A program made the position numbers and the translations under genes. 13,502 nucleotides of DNA from an uncultured Blautia sp. (GTDB lineage Bacteria; Bacillota; Clostridia; Lachnospirales; Lachnospiraceae), in the NCBI GenBank assembly GCA_934409175.1, contig CAKRVX010000056.1, positions 1 through 13,502 of the forward strand, written 5' to 3'. The notes beneath the pieces were generated by a model that was given only the letters and a program-made list of their open reading frames with translations, was not told where the DNA came from and searched no databases. The first letter of the stretch is position 1; every line of letters starts with the position of its first letter. This document shows positions 1 through 6,524 of this stretch, one piece after another.

Positions 1-33
1 GAGGTTTTTTACTTGAAGCTAAAGCTACTCCCT

Positions 34-58
34 CCACCTGCCGAGCAGGTGGTTTATT
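34..58 (+). terminator. Hairpin with T-rich tail at the left edge
   Basis: A perfect 8-base stem (34-41 with 45-52, arms CCACCTGC and GCAGGTGG) encloses a 3-base loop and is followed by TTTATTTTT. On the plus strand this reads as an intrinsic terminator, presumably for something left of the window, because no plus-strand gene is visible here. The bases just before it contain AAGCT twice. From memory, short hairpins of this kind also occur at right ends of IS200/IS605-type elements, but no transposase is in view, so that is only a possibility. Confidence 0.5.
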
Positions 59-78
59 TTTCTGCCATACAATAAAAC

Positions 79-108
79 AAAAAAAACGGCTGAAAGCCGT
101 TTTTTTTA
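79..108 (-). terminator. Intrinsic terminator after the YdcF-like gene
   Basis: A stem with core ACGGCT (86-91) and AGCCGT (95-100) around a GAA loop is extended by a run of A on one side and a run of T on the other. Read on the minus strand it overlaps the stop codon of the YdcF-like gene (106-108) and ends in a long U run. The symmetry of the A and T runs means it could work in both directions. Confidence 0.85.
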
Positions 109-585
109 TAAATTTCCCATTATTTTATCTTTTATGATTGCCAGTATCTCACGTGGAATATAAATCAGCAATCTCCATGATCTGTATCTGGATGGTATAG
201 GATAGATTTCCCGGCATCCACATTTCCTGCCAATTGCAGTTCCGCGAAAAACATGAAAATTATTGGTAACTACGCCTACTGAATGATTCAGTCCGATCAA
301 TGCCAGACTGAATTTCAGATTTTCTGTTGTGCTGGTAGATTTTTCTTCCAGAATCAGACGATCACTCTCAATTCCATGTTCTGTCAGATAATTATACATG
401 GCCCTGGCTTCTGTAATCTGCTCTCCACTTCCTTTTCCACCAGAAAGTACTGCCTTTGTTCGTGGATTTTCCTGCAGATACTGCAATGCCCTTCTGGTTC
501 TCTCCAGAAGGGCAAGTGTAAGCCGGGTACCCTCTACATGGGCACCCAATACTATAATATACTCCAGATTGCGGATATTACGCAT
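106..585 (-). CDS. YdcF/SanA-like DUF218 protein, short form
   Basis: This is a DUF218 (YdcF/ElyC/SanA) family protein. Members are linked to cell-envelope functions in enterobacteria, but no reaction is firmly assigned. With the ATG at 585 it is 159 residues. The family core is complete: YIIVLGA near residues 9-15, the LSGG turn, the E-A-x-x-M helix, the STSTTEN segment, the [10 protein letters not shown] segment, and a C-terminal helix ending KDKIMGNL. Many relatives that I recall carry an N-terminal membrane anchor before the core; here there is none, and the core begins directly at the end of the upstream SEC-C gene. The ATG overlaps that gene's stop by 8 bases, suggesting translational coupling. 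A GTG at 624 in the same frame would add 13 residues and overlap by 47 bases. Neither start has a good ribosome binding site. The family call is secure, the start is not. Confidence 0.8.
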   Translation of the reverse strand: MRNIRNLEYIIVLGAHVEGTRLTLALLERTRRALQYLQENPRTKAVLSGGKGSGEQITEARAMYNYLTEHGIESDRLILEEKSTSTTENLKFSLALIGLNHSVGVVTNNFHVFRGTAIGRKCGCREIYPIPSRYRSWRLLIYIPREILAIIKDKIMGNL

Positions 586-1093
586 TTCTGCCGCAGCAAT
601 ATTTATATTTCTTGCCGCTTCCACATGGACACGGATCGTTACGTCCGATCTTATGCGCTTTTACAACAGTACCGGATTTCTTCTGCTCCAGATAAAGCTC
701 TTTCTTTTTCTCCGGTGTGAAGATTGCGTCCCACTGTGGCAGTTCATACAGCCAGTCAGCTCTTGCATCTACCATGTTCTTATAAAGGAGCTCTTTATCA
801 AAGCAAAGAGATACCTTTGTGTTCTCATCCATGGTTTCAATCGGATTCTTAATCTTAAGGCTGTCATTGATGCCATCAAGAAATCCTACCATTGTCAGAA
901 CATCCTGTCCGTATTTCTCAGCCAGTTCTTTTACTGTGCCGGAAACTACCTCATCCGGATTTGTAAGAAGCTGTTCATAGATTCCTTTTTCAATATTAAA
1001 ATAATTAGCCCAGAATCTCTGGAGCTTATTACGGTCTGCCTGCTGGTCATAGGCGATGGAACGCCACTGTTCTAAGATAGTTTTATCGCTCAT
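578..1093 (-). CDS. SEC-C zinc-motif protein
   Basis: This 171-residue cytosolic protein has a helical N-terminal part and a C-terminal SEC-C motif, [18 protein letters not shown]. The four ligand residues C-x-C-x8-C-C bind zinc, as in the C-terminus of SecA, where the motif mediates contact with SecB and ribosomes. Many clostridial proteins carry the motif without being SecA, and their role is unknown. The charged middle ([20 protein letters not shown]) matches related Lachnospiraceae proteins as I remember them. I chose the ATG at 1093 because AGAGGA lies 8 bases upstream; a TTG at 1114 in frame would add seven residues and looks worse. A promoter lies upstream at 1151-1179, and the YdcF-like gene follows with an 8-base overlap, so the two probably form one transcript ending at the terminator at 79-108. 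Confidence 0.88.
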   Translation of the reverse strand: MSDKTILEQWRSIAYDQQADRNKLQRFWANYFNIEKGIYEQLLTNPDEVVSGTVKELAEKYGQDVLTMVGFLDGINDSLKIKNPIETMDENTKVSLCFDKELLYKNMVDARADWLYELPQWDAIFTPEKKKELYLEQKKSGTVVKAHKIGRNDPCPCGSGKKYKYCCGRNA

Positions 1094-1150
1094 TTCCTTA
1101 ATCCTCTTTTCCAATATTTCATAGGTAATTATGTTCCCACAAGTATATTT

Positions 1151-1179
1151 ATTATATCATCTTTTTCATAAAAACACAA
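1151..1179 (-). promoter_or_regulatory. Probable promoter of the SEC-C gene
   Basis: On the minus strand there is a perfect -10 box TATAAT (1151-1156) and, 17 bases upstream, TTGTGT (1174-1179), which shares only the TTG with the consensus -35. It sits in the 127-base gap between the HAD gene and the SEC-C gene. No terminator is visible in the gap after the HAD gene, so readthrough is also possible. Confidence 0.55.
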
Positions 1180-1220
1180 ATCTTATTGTCTATATTTTGG
1201 GTAAAATTTATAGTTATCTG

Positions 1221-2042
1221 TTATTTTACTCCCAATTTTTCCAGTTCTGCTGCTGCCTGCTTAAAAGATTTAAACTGAATTGCATGGATTCCCTCTTTTC
1301 TGGCCGCTTCACAGTTTTCTTCTCTGTCATCCAGAAATACTGATTTTTTCGGATCAAGATGATATCTTTGAATAAGGGTCTGATAAATAGCTGGCTCAGG
1401 TTTGATCAGTTTCTCGTTGCAGGAGAAAACAGCACCATCCACATATTTCAGGAAACTCAGTTGGGAACGGGTTCTGGTTAAAGTATCTGTAGCATAATTT
1501 GACAAAATATATACGTGATAGCCTTTATTCTTCAAATACTGAACCCAGGTGTCTGCATAATCTGTTTTCTGTATCGTCTCATCTGAACGACGCATCACTT
1601 CCCGGATATCCTTTTCATATTCTGGTGCTTCTTTCACCATCTGATCTACATAATACTGCTCATCATAACTGCTTCTGTCACGTTCATTCCAGATACTGTT
1701 TTCAAATACAGCTCCAGCTATTGCCTCACGTTCCTCTTTCGGAAATCCAAATCTGTCCAGATAAGTTTTCCAATCATATGTCACCAATACCTGACCTACG
1801 TCAAAAATAATATTTTCCATATCCGAATCCACAACCCTCTTGTTTTTGTTCAGAATCCTGTAAACCATCCACATGGCATAAAGCAAAATCGGCAATGCAA
1901 TAGCTGCTCCCAGGGAAGCTCTAAACCAGTTTCCTGCCTCTTCTCCCTTTCCAAAAGCAAATATCATGGGTAAGCAGAACACCAGGAGCAACAGAATGAT
2001 CATAGCCCAGGCTCCTGCTCGTTTCCATTTATTATCTTTCAT
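1221..2042 (-). CDS. HAD-IA family hydrolase with two N-terminal membrane segments
   Basis: This is a 273-residue protein in two parts. Residues 1-70 contain two hydrophobic segments (about 11-31 and 42-62), so the protein is probably anchored in the membrane. Residues 75-273 form a HAD-IA hydrolase domain like E. coli YihX, a sugar-phosphate phosphatase. Motif I is DVGQVLV with nucleophile D81; the usual second Asp is G83, as in the FDLG motif of YihX. Motif II is S181 in ILSN, motif III is K214 in KPEP, and motif IV is D238-D239 in FLDD. All catalytic positions except the general acid are present. The start ATG has AAGGA upstream. An ATG at 1820 before the HAD domain could be an internal start giving a soluble form. 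A terminator separates it from purA; I see no convincing promoter of its own. The substrate is unknown. Confidence 0.85.
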   Translation of the reverse strand: MKDNKWKRAGAWAMIILLLLVFCLPMIFAFGKGEEAGNWFRASLGAAIALPILLYAMWMVYRILNKNKRVVDSDMENIIFDVGQVLVTYDWKTYLDRFGFPKEEREAIAGAVFENSIWNERDRSSYDEQYYVDQMVKEAPEYEKDIREVMRRSDETIQKTDYADTWVQYLKNKGYHVYILSNYATDTLTRTRSQLSFLKYVDGAVFSCNEKLIKPEPAIYQTLIQRYHLDPKKSVFLDDREENCEAARKEGIHAIQFKSFKQAAAELEKLGVK

Positions 2043-2071
2043 ATTTTCCTTTCTATCTATATCATTTTCAG

Positions 2072-2103
2072 AAAAAAGACACGCCGGAGATAACTCCCCG
2101 GCG
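2072..2103 (-). terminator. Intrinsic terminator after purA
   Basis: On the minus strand a GC-rich hairpin (outer arms CGCC and GGCG, inner arms GGAG and CTCC, TTAT loop, two-base bulge) is followed by TGTCTTTTTT. It begins about ten bases past the purA stop codon and should end the purB-purA transcript, with some leak into the HAD gene. Confidence 0.8.
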
Positions 2104-2113
2104 CAAATTCGTC

Positions 2114-3394
2114 TTATTTATTTCTATAGATAATATCCTCTCTTCCCGGTCCATTGGAAATCATGGTGATCGGGAATCCGATATGTTCTTCTACAAACTC
2201 AATATATTTTCTGCAGTTTTCCGGAAGATCTTCATATTTTTTGATTCCACGAATATCACATTTCCATCCTGGAAGCTTTTCAATTACCGGTTTGGCTTTC
2301 TCAAGTTTTACTGTAGTCGGGAAATCTGTAGTAATCTCACCGTCAATATCATATGCTGTACATACCGGAATTTCATCCAGATATCCTAAAACATCCAGAA
2401 CTGTAAATGCAACGTCTGTAGTTCCCTGCATACGGCATCCATATTTGGAAGCAACACAGTCAAACCATCCCATACGTCTCGGGCGGCCTGTAGTAGCACC
2501 GAATTCACCGCCGTCACCACCGCGTCTTCTCAGTTCATCCGCCTCATCTCCGAAGATTTCGGAAACAAAAGCACCTGCTCCCACTGCACTGGAGTATGCT
2601 TTACATACTGTAACAATCTGTTTGATCTCATATGGAGGAATACCTGCTCCCACTGCACCATATCCTGCTAATGTAGAAGAAGATGTAACCATCGGATAGA
2701 TTCCATGATCAGGATCCTTCAGAGATCCAAGCTGACCTTCCAGAAGAACCTCTTTTCCTTCTTTTAATGCATTCCACAGATAAAGGGAAACATCACATAC
2801 ATATGGCTCAACCATTTTCTTGTATTCCATAAGTTCTTCGAAAAGTTTGTCCGGATCAAGAAGTGGTTTGTGATACAAATGCTCAAGTGTAACGTTCTTT
2901 GTCTCGCATACACTGACAAGTTTCTCTTTCAGATGTTCTTCATCGAAAAGCTCACTTACCTGGAAACCGATCTTCGCATATTTATCAGAATAGAAAGGCG
3001 CGATACCGGATTTGGTAGATCCGAAAGATTTACCCCCCAGACGTTCTTCTTCATACTGATCAAAAAGAATATGATAAGGCATAACCATCTGTGCTCTCTC
3101 GGAGATCAGGATCTTCGGAGCCGGAACACCTCTGCTTACCACTTCATTGTACTCTTTAAAAAATACCGGGATATTCAGAGCAACACCATTTCCGATGACA
3201 CTTGTTGTATGATTATAGAACACACCTGACGGAAGAGTATGAAGAGCAAATTTACCATAGTTATTTACAATCGTATGGCCTGCATTTGCACCGCCCTGAA
3301 ATCTTACAATAATGTCTGCTTTCTGAGCAAGTGTATCGGTAATCTTTCCTTTACCTTCATCTCCCCAGTTAGCACCAACAACTGCTTTTACCAT
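2114..3394 (-). CDS. purA: Adenylosuccinate synthetase
   Basis: PurA joins IMP and aspartate, using GTP, to make adenylosuccinate, the first step from IMP to AMP in the cytosol. The protein has 426 residues, normal for the family. The N-terminal phosphate-binding loop is NWGDEGKGK (9-17) with catalytic D12, and the second catalytic residue is H40 in GGANAGHT. Further family blocks are GSTKSGIAPFYSDK, LLEGQLGSLKDPDHG, the VTSSST segment, GGDGGEFGATTGRPRRMGWFD near 290-315, and the C-terminal SNGPGRED. The first residue of the loop signature is Asn where most PurA proteins have Gln; I recall the same change in other Lachnospiraceae. The ATG has a perfect AGGAGG site. It lies 97 bases downstream of purB, so both genes of this branch sit together, probably co-transcribed, with an added internal promoter. 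Confidence 0.98.
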   Translation of the reverse strand: MVKAVVGANWGDEGKGKITDTLAQKADIIVRFQGGANAGHTIVNNYGKFALHTLPSGVFYNHTTSVIGNGVALNIPVFFKEYNEVVSRGVPAPKILISERAQMVMPYHILFDQYEEERLGGKSFGSTKSGIAPFYSDKYAKIGFQVSELFDEEHLKEKLVSVCETKNVTLEHLYHKPLLDPDKLFEELMEYKKMVEPYVCDVSLYLWNALKEGKEVLLEGQLGSLKDPDHGIYPMVTSSSTLAGYGAVGAGIPPYEIKQIVTVCKAYSSAVGAGAFVSEIFGDEADELRRRGGDGGEFGATTGRPRRMGWFDCVASKYGCRMQGTTDVAFTVLDVLGYLDEIPVCTAYDIDGEITTDFPTTVKLEKAKPVIEKLPGWKCDIRGIKKYEDLPENCRKYIEFVEEHIGFPITMISNGPGREDIIYRNK

Positions 3395-3490
3395 AACATT
3401 AATTCCTCCTGCTTATTAAGCTGAATATTTGACTGATATTTACGGATTGTTTCCGCTGCTCTGCAGCTTTTGCACCCCTCAATATCGTAT

Positions 3491-3520
3491 ATTATACATT
3501 AATTTCTGCCTTGATACCAA
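3491..3520 (-). promoter_or_regulatory. purA: Candidate internal promoter for purA
   Basis: Minus-strand TATAAT (3491-3496) overlaps the purB stop codon, and TTGGTA (3515-3520) lies 18 bases upstream, inside the end of purB. The gap that follows contains a small hairpin (3455-3467, arms GCTGC and GCAGC) without a U run, so it is not a terminator. This would let purA be transcribed separately from purB, but the spacing and the -35 box are not ideal. Confidence 0.4.
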
Positions 3521-4925
3521 GCATTTCCTTATGAGAATCAAGAATTGGCTGAACTACCTGGCTTACAAATCTCTCTGTCTGCTCTTTGGCACGGCCTGTA
3601 TATTTTGCAGGATCCATGGATTTCTGAAGATCCTCCAGAGTAAGATTGAATGCAGGATCTGCCGCGATCAATTCCAGCAGATTATTGTCTTTTCCTTCTA
3701 CTTTTACAGTCTTACCTGCCTCCATGGAAAGTTCACGGATACGTTCATGAAGTTCCTGACGATCGCCACCCGCCTTAACAGCATCCATCATAATATTCTC
3801 TGTAGCCATAAACGGAAGTTCTGCCATCATGTGTTTCTCAATTACTTTCGGATAAACTACAAGTCCGTCTACAACATTCAGGCAGAGATCCAGAATTCCA
3901 TCAACGGCAAGGAATCCTTCCGGAATGCTCAGGCGCTTATTCGCAGAATCATCCAGAGTTCTCTCGAACCACTGTGTTGCAGAAGTAATTGCCGGATTCA
4001 ATGCATCTACCATCACATATCTGGAAAGAGAAGCAATACGTTCACTTCTCATAGGATTTCTCTTATACGCCATAGCAGAAGAACCAATCTGGGATTTCTC
4101 AAACGGCTCTTCTACCTCTTTCAGATGCTGAAGAAGACGGATATCATTGGACATCTTATGTGCACTTGCTGCGATTCCTGCAAGGACATTCAATACACGG
4201 GTATCTACTTTACGGGAATAGGTCTGACCTGATACAGGATAGCACTCTTTAAATCCCATTTTCTGTGCGATCATCGGATCAATCTTATCAATAGTCTCCT
4301 GATCTCCGTCAAAAAGTTCAAGGAAGCTTGCCTGTGTTCCTGTAGTTCCCTTGGAACCAAGCAATTTCATTGTACTTAACACATATTCCAGATCTTCCAG
4401 ATCAAGAAGAAATTCCTGTGTCCAGAGTGTGGCACGCTTACCTACTGTAGTAGGCTGTGCAGGCTGAAAATGTGTAAAAGCCAGAGTAGGCTGTGCTTTA
4501 TATTTATCTGCAAAAGAAGCAAGTTCTGCAATTACATTCACCAGTTTCTTACGTACAAGCTTCAAGGCTTCTGTCATAACGATAATATCAGTGTTATCGC
4601 CAACATAACAGGAGGTTGCTCCCAGATGGATGATTCCTTTTGCTTTCGGACACTGCACTCCATATGCATATACATGGGACATTACATCATGACGCACCTG
4701 GCGTTCACGTTCTCTGGCGACCTCATAATTAATATCATCTGCATGAGCCTTCAGTTCATCGATCTGCTCCTGTGTAATGTTAAGACCAAGTTCCTTCTCT
4801 GTCTCAGCAAGAGCAATCCAAAGTTTTCTCCATGTACGGAATTTCATATCCGGAGAAAAAATATACTGCATTTCTTTACTTGCATAACGTTCTGATAAAG
4901 GACTTACATATCTGTCTGTACTCAT
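3492..4925 (-). CDS. purB: Adenylosuccinate lyase
   Basis: PurB removes fumarate from adenylosuccinate to give AMP, and from SAICAR to give AICAR in the IMP pathway, so it acts twice in purine synthesis. The protein has 477 residues and belongs to the fumarase/aspartase superfamily. The superfamily signature GSSAMAYKRNP starts at residue 281, with the catalytic Ser in the flexible loop. The catalytic His is probably H152 in THFQPAQPTT, and the first conserved block is HLGATSCYVGDNTD (100-113). The ATG has AGGAGAG six bases upstream. A near-consensus promoter lies at 5014-5042 with a leader of about 80 bases. purA follows. The length and sequence fit the longer Lachnospiraceae form of PurB; I see no sign of damage. 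Confidence 0.97.
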   Translation of the reverse strand: MSTDRYVSPLSERYASKEMQYIFSPDMKFRTWRKLWIALAETEKELGLNITQEQIDELKAHADDINYEVARERERQVRHDVMSHVYAYGVQCPKAKGIIHLGATSCYVGDNTDIIVMTEALKLVRKKLVNVIAELASFADKYKAQPTLAFTHFQPAQPTTVGKRATLWTQEFLLDLEDLEYVLSTMKLLGSKGTTGTQASFLELFDGDQETIDKIDPMIAQKMGFKECYPVSGQTYSRKVDTRVLNVLAGIAASAHKMSNDIRLLQHLKEVEEPFEKSQIGSSAMAYKRNPMRSERIASLSRYVMVDALNPAITSATQWFERTLDDSANKRLSIPEGFLAVDGILDLCLNVVDGLVVYPKVIEKHMMAELPFMATENIMMDAVKAGGDRQELHERIRELSMEAGKTVKVEGKDNNLLELIAADPAFNLTLEDLQKSMDPAKYTGRAKEQTERFVSQVVQPILDSHKEMLGIKAEINV

Positions 4926-4950
4926 TATTCACTCTCCTGTTTTTTCTTAT

Positions 4951-4986
4951 AACAGTTCAGAAAAATACTGTTCTATTTTGCTGAAC
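4951..4986 (-). promoter_or_regulatory. Alternative hairpins in the purB leader
   Basis: Two inverted repeats share bases in the purB 5' leader. AACAGT (4951-4956) pairs with ACTGTT (4967-4972), and GTTCAG (4955-4960) pairs with CTGAAC (4981-4986). Only one can form fully at a time. No U run follows either, so this is not an attenuator of the usual kind, and the leader is too short and lacks the conserved core of a purine riboswitch. Chance is a real possibility in such AT-rich sequence. Confidence 0.25.
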
Positions 4987-5013
4987 CGCCATAGGTTGAT
5001 CATATCCTTTGAA

Positions 5014-5042
5014 ATTATATAACATCATTCCCTTAAAAGCAA
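5014..5042 (-). promoter_or_regulatory. purB: Promoter of purB
   Basis: Minus-strand TTGCTT (5037-5042) and TATAAT (5014-5019) are spaced by exactly 17 bases. It starts 11 bases past the stop codon of the ABC ATPase gene. No good terminator is visible between that gene and purB, so some transcription from the transporter operon may continue into purB. Confidence 0.75.
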
Positions 5043-5053
5043 CCATAAAAACC

Positions 5054-5740
5054 CTATCCCTGATGGAATTTACCAAGAAATTCCTTCATTCGCGTATGCT
5101 CAGATGCAAATACCTCCTGCGGTGTTCCCTCCACAGCGATCAGACCTTTATCCATAAAAATGATATGGTCTGAAATATCTCTTGCAAAAGTCATCTCATG
5201 AGTAACTATTACCATGGTAATATGCTCTGCCGCCAGATCTTTGATAACTTTCAGGATTTCTCCTGTCAGTTCCGGATCCAGGGCTGAAGTAGGCTCATCG
5301 AAGAACAGAATCTTGGGATTCATGCACAGAGCCCTTGCAATTGAAACCCTCTGCTGCTGACCTCCGGATAACTGGAAAGGATAGGCATTCTCCCTGTCTG
5401 ACAGTCCCATCTGTTTCAGCAGTACCCTGGCCTGAGCATAAACTTCTTCTTTTTTTCTCTTCTGCACCCGGATCGGTGCATCCGTAATATTCTTTAATAC
5501 AGAAAAATGAGGAAAAAGATTAAAGTTCTGGAATACCAGTCCCACATCTCCCTGTTTGATGATCTCACCGCTGTCCGGTGTTTCAAGCCCTGTGGCACAC
5601 CGAAGCAGGGTAGACTTGCCTGAACCTGAAGGGCCGATGATACTTAATACCTCTCCCTCTTCCACTTCAAGGGAAATATCCTTCAGTACCTCAAGGCTGC
5701 CGAAGCTCTTTTTTATATGCTTCATTTCAAATAATTTCAT
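5054..5740 (-). CDS. Polar amino acid ABC importer, ATP-binding subunit
   Basis: This 228-residue protein powers uptake of an amino acid by the transporter encoded by this and the two preceding genes, acting as a dimer on the inner face of the membrane. The motifs are complete: Walker A GPSGSGKST (36-44), Q-loop Q71 in VFQNFNLFPH, signature LSGGQQQR (124-131), Walker B ILFFDEP (144-150) with D148 and catalytic E149, D-loop SALDPE, and switch H181. It belongs to the GlnQ/HisP group. It is shorter than the usual 240-250 residues because the loop between SGEI (57-60) and GLVFQ (67-71) lacks roughly 15 to 20 residues. The ATG has GAGAGGA upstream and lies 17 bases after the permease stop. The substrate cannot be read from the sequence. 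Confidence 0.93.
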   Translation of the reverse strand: MKLFEMKHIKKSFGSLEVLKDISLEVEEGEVLSIIGPSGSGKSTLLRCATGLETPDSGEIIKQGDVGLVFQNFNLFPHFSVLKNITDAPIRVQKRKKEEVYAQARVLLKQMGLSDRENAYPFQLSGGQQQRVSIARALCMNPKILFFDEPTSALDPELTGEILKVIKDLAAEHITMVIVTHEMTFARDISDHIIFMDKGLIAVEGTPQEVFASEHTRMKEFLGKFHQG

Positions 5741-5757
5741 AAAACATTCCTCTCAAC

Positions 5758-6408
5758 TTACCGGTAATAATTCAGCTTTTTCTCGATCTTATCCATAACA
5801 ATGGCAACGATCAGATTAAATACAAAATAAAATACTGCTGCGATCACAAAAGGCAGCATGGTCGTCTGTGCACTTGCGATCTGCTTGGCAATAGTAAACA
5901 TCTCTGCTACTGCCACAACGAAAGCCAATGAGGTATCCTTGACCAGTGTGATAACTTCATTTGTCACAGACGGAAGAATCCGTTTCACCACCTGTGGAAG
6001 AATGATTCTGAAAAAAGTCTGGGCTTTATTATATCCCAGGATCTTCGCAGCTTCATACTGTCCTGTGGAAATGGATTCAATACCGCCTCTGTAGATTTCT
6101 GCAAAATAGGCAGCGTAATTGATACTGAACGCAATAAATACTGCAATCAGGCTGTATCCCATGGAAATACGAATACCGAAAATAAAGTATGGTCCGAAAT
6201 ATACCACCATCAGCTGCAGCATCAGAGGTGTTCCACGCATAACGGAAATATATGCTGACACAATTCCTCTGATCACCGGATTTTGGGACATTCTGCCAAA
6301 ACAGATCAGCAACCCAAGAGGCAATGAAAACAACAGTGTCACCACAAAAATTTCTACTGACACCACCATACCGCCTGCAAGCTGCTGGAGCATTACACTT
6401 AAAGACAT
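5758..6408 (-). CDS. Polar amino acid ABC importer, permease subunit
   Basis: This is a 216-residue membrane protein of the His/Glu/Gln permease family with about five membrane segments. It forms the channel, probably as a homodimer, since only one permease gene is present. The cytoplasmic coupling helix that docks on the ATPase is visible as the EAA motif: YEAAKILGYNKAQTFFR followed by IILPQ. The conserved segment VMRGTPLMLQL precedes it. I chose the ATG at 6408 because AGGAGG lies six bases upstream; the frame stays open to 6462, but those 18 extra residues have no ribosome binding site and run into the upstream terminator hairpin. It lies 117 bases after the binding-protein gene and 17 bases before the ATPase gene. 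Confidence 0.93.
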   Translation of the reverse strand: MSLSVMLQQLAGGMVVSVEIFVVTLLFSLPLGLLICFGRMSQNPVIRGIVSAYISVMRGTPLMLQLMVVYFGPYFIFGIRISMGYSLIAVFIAFSINYAAYFAEIYRGGIESISTGQYEAAKILGYNKAQTFFRIILPQVVKRILPSVTNEVITLVKDTSLAFVVAVAEMFTIAKQIASAQTTMLPFVIAAVFYFVFNLIVAIVMDKIEKKLNYYR

Positions 6409-6442
6409 GTCTTTTCCTCCTGAAAAATTTTCTCCTGTACAG

Positions 6443-6475
6443 TAAGAAAAGAGGGTGCACATAAAATGTACCCTC
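6443..6475 (-). terminator. Terminator-like hairpin between binding protein and permease genes
   Basis: Minus-strand arms GAGGGTACA and TGTGCACCCTC form a stem (6451-6475, with a small GC bulge) around a TTTTA loop, followed by TTTTCTT. It resembles a partial intrinsic terminator. Placed after the first gene of the operon, it would let most transcripts end there and some continue into the permease and ATPase genes. Confidence 0.65.
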
Positions 6476-6493
6476 TGTTTCTTTTTATGATCC

Positions 6494-6513
6494 GGAAAGG
6501 CTTCATCCTTTCC
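6494..6513 (-). other. mRNA hairpin after the binding protein stop codon
   Basis: A perfect 7-base stem (GGAAAGG 6494-6500, CCTTTCC 6507-6513) with a six-base loop begins 11 bases past the stop codon of the binding-protein gene. No U run follows. Such hairpins can protect the 3' end of the upstream message from exonucleases; that role is inferred. Confidence 0.5.
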
Positions 6514-6524
6514 TCTTGTATGTT

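Noticed and set aside
398..1075. Long plus-strand open frame of about 225 codons opposite the SEC-C and YdcF-like genes
   Set aside because: It lies antisense to two genes with clear family motifs, its translation is rich in Cys, Ile, Phe and Leu like a complement-strand artefact, and it matches nothing I know.
3455..3467. Terminator between purB and purA
   Set aside because: The hairpin has only a 5-base stem and is followed by GGAAACAATCC rather than a U run.
3429..4232. Plus-strand open frame of 267 codons opposite purB
   Set aside because: It is antisense to the conserved purB sequence, and its composition (Cys, His, Phe, Ile) is that of a shadow frame.
4926..5053. Purine riboswitch or PurR box upstream of purB
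   Set aside because: The expected conserved core of a purine riboswitch is absent, the leader is too short, and no PurBox pair is recognisable.
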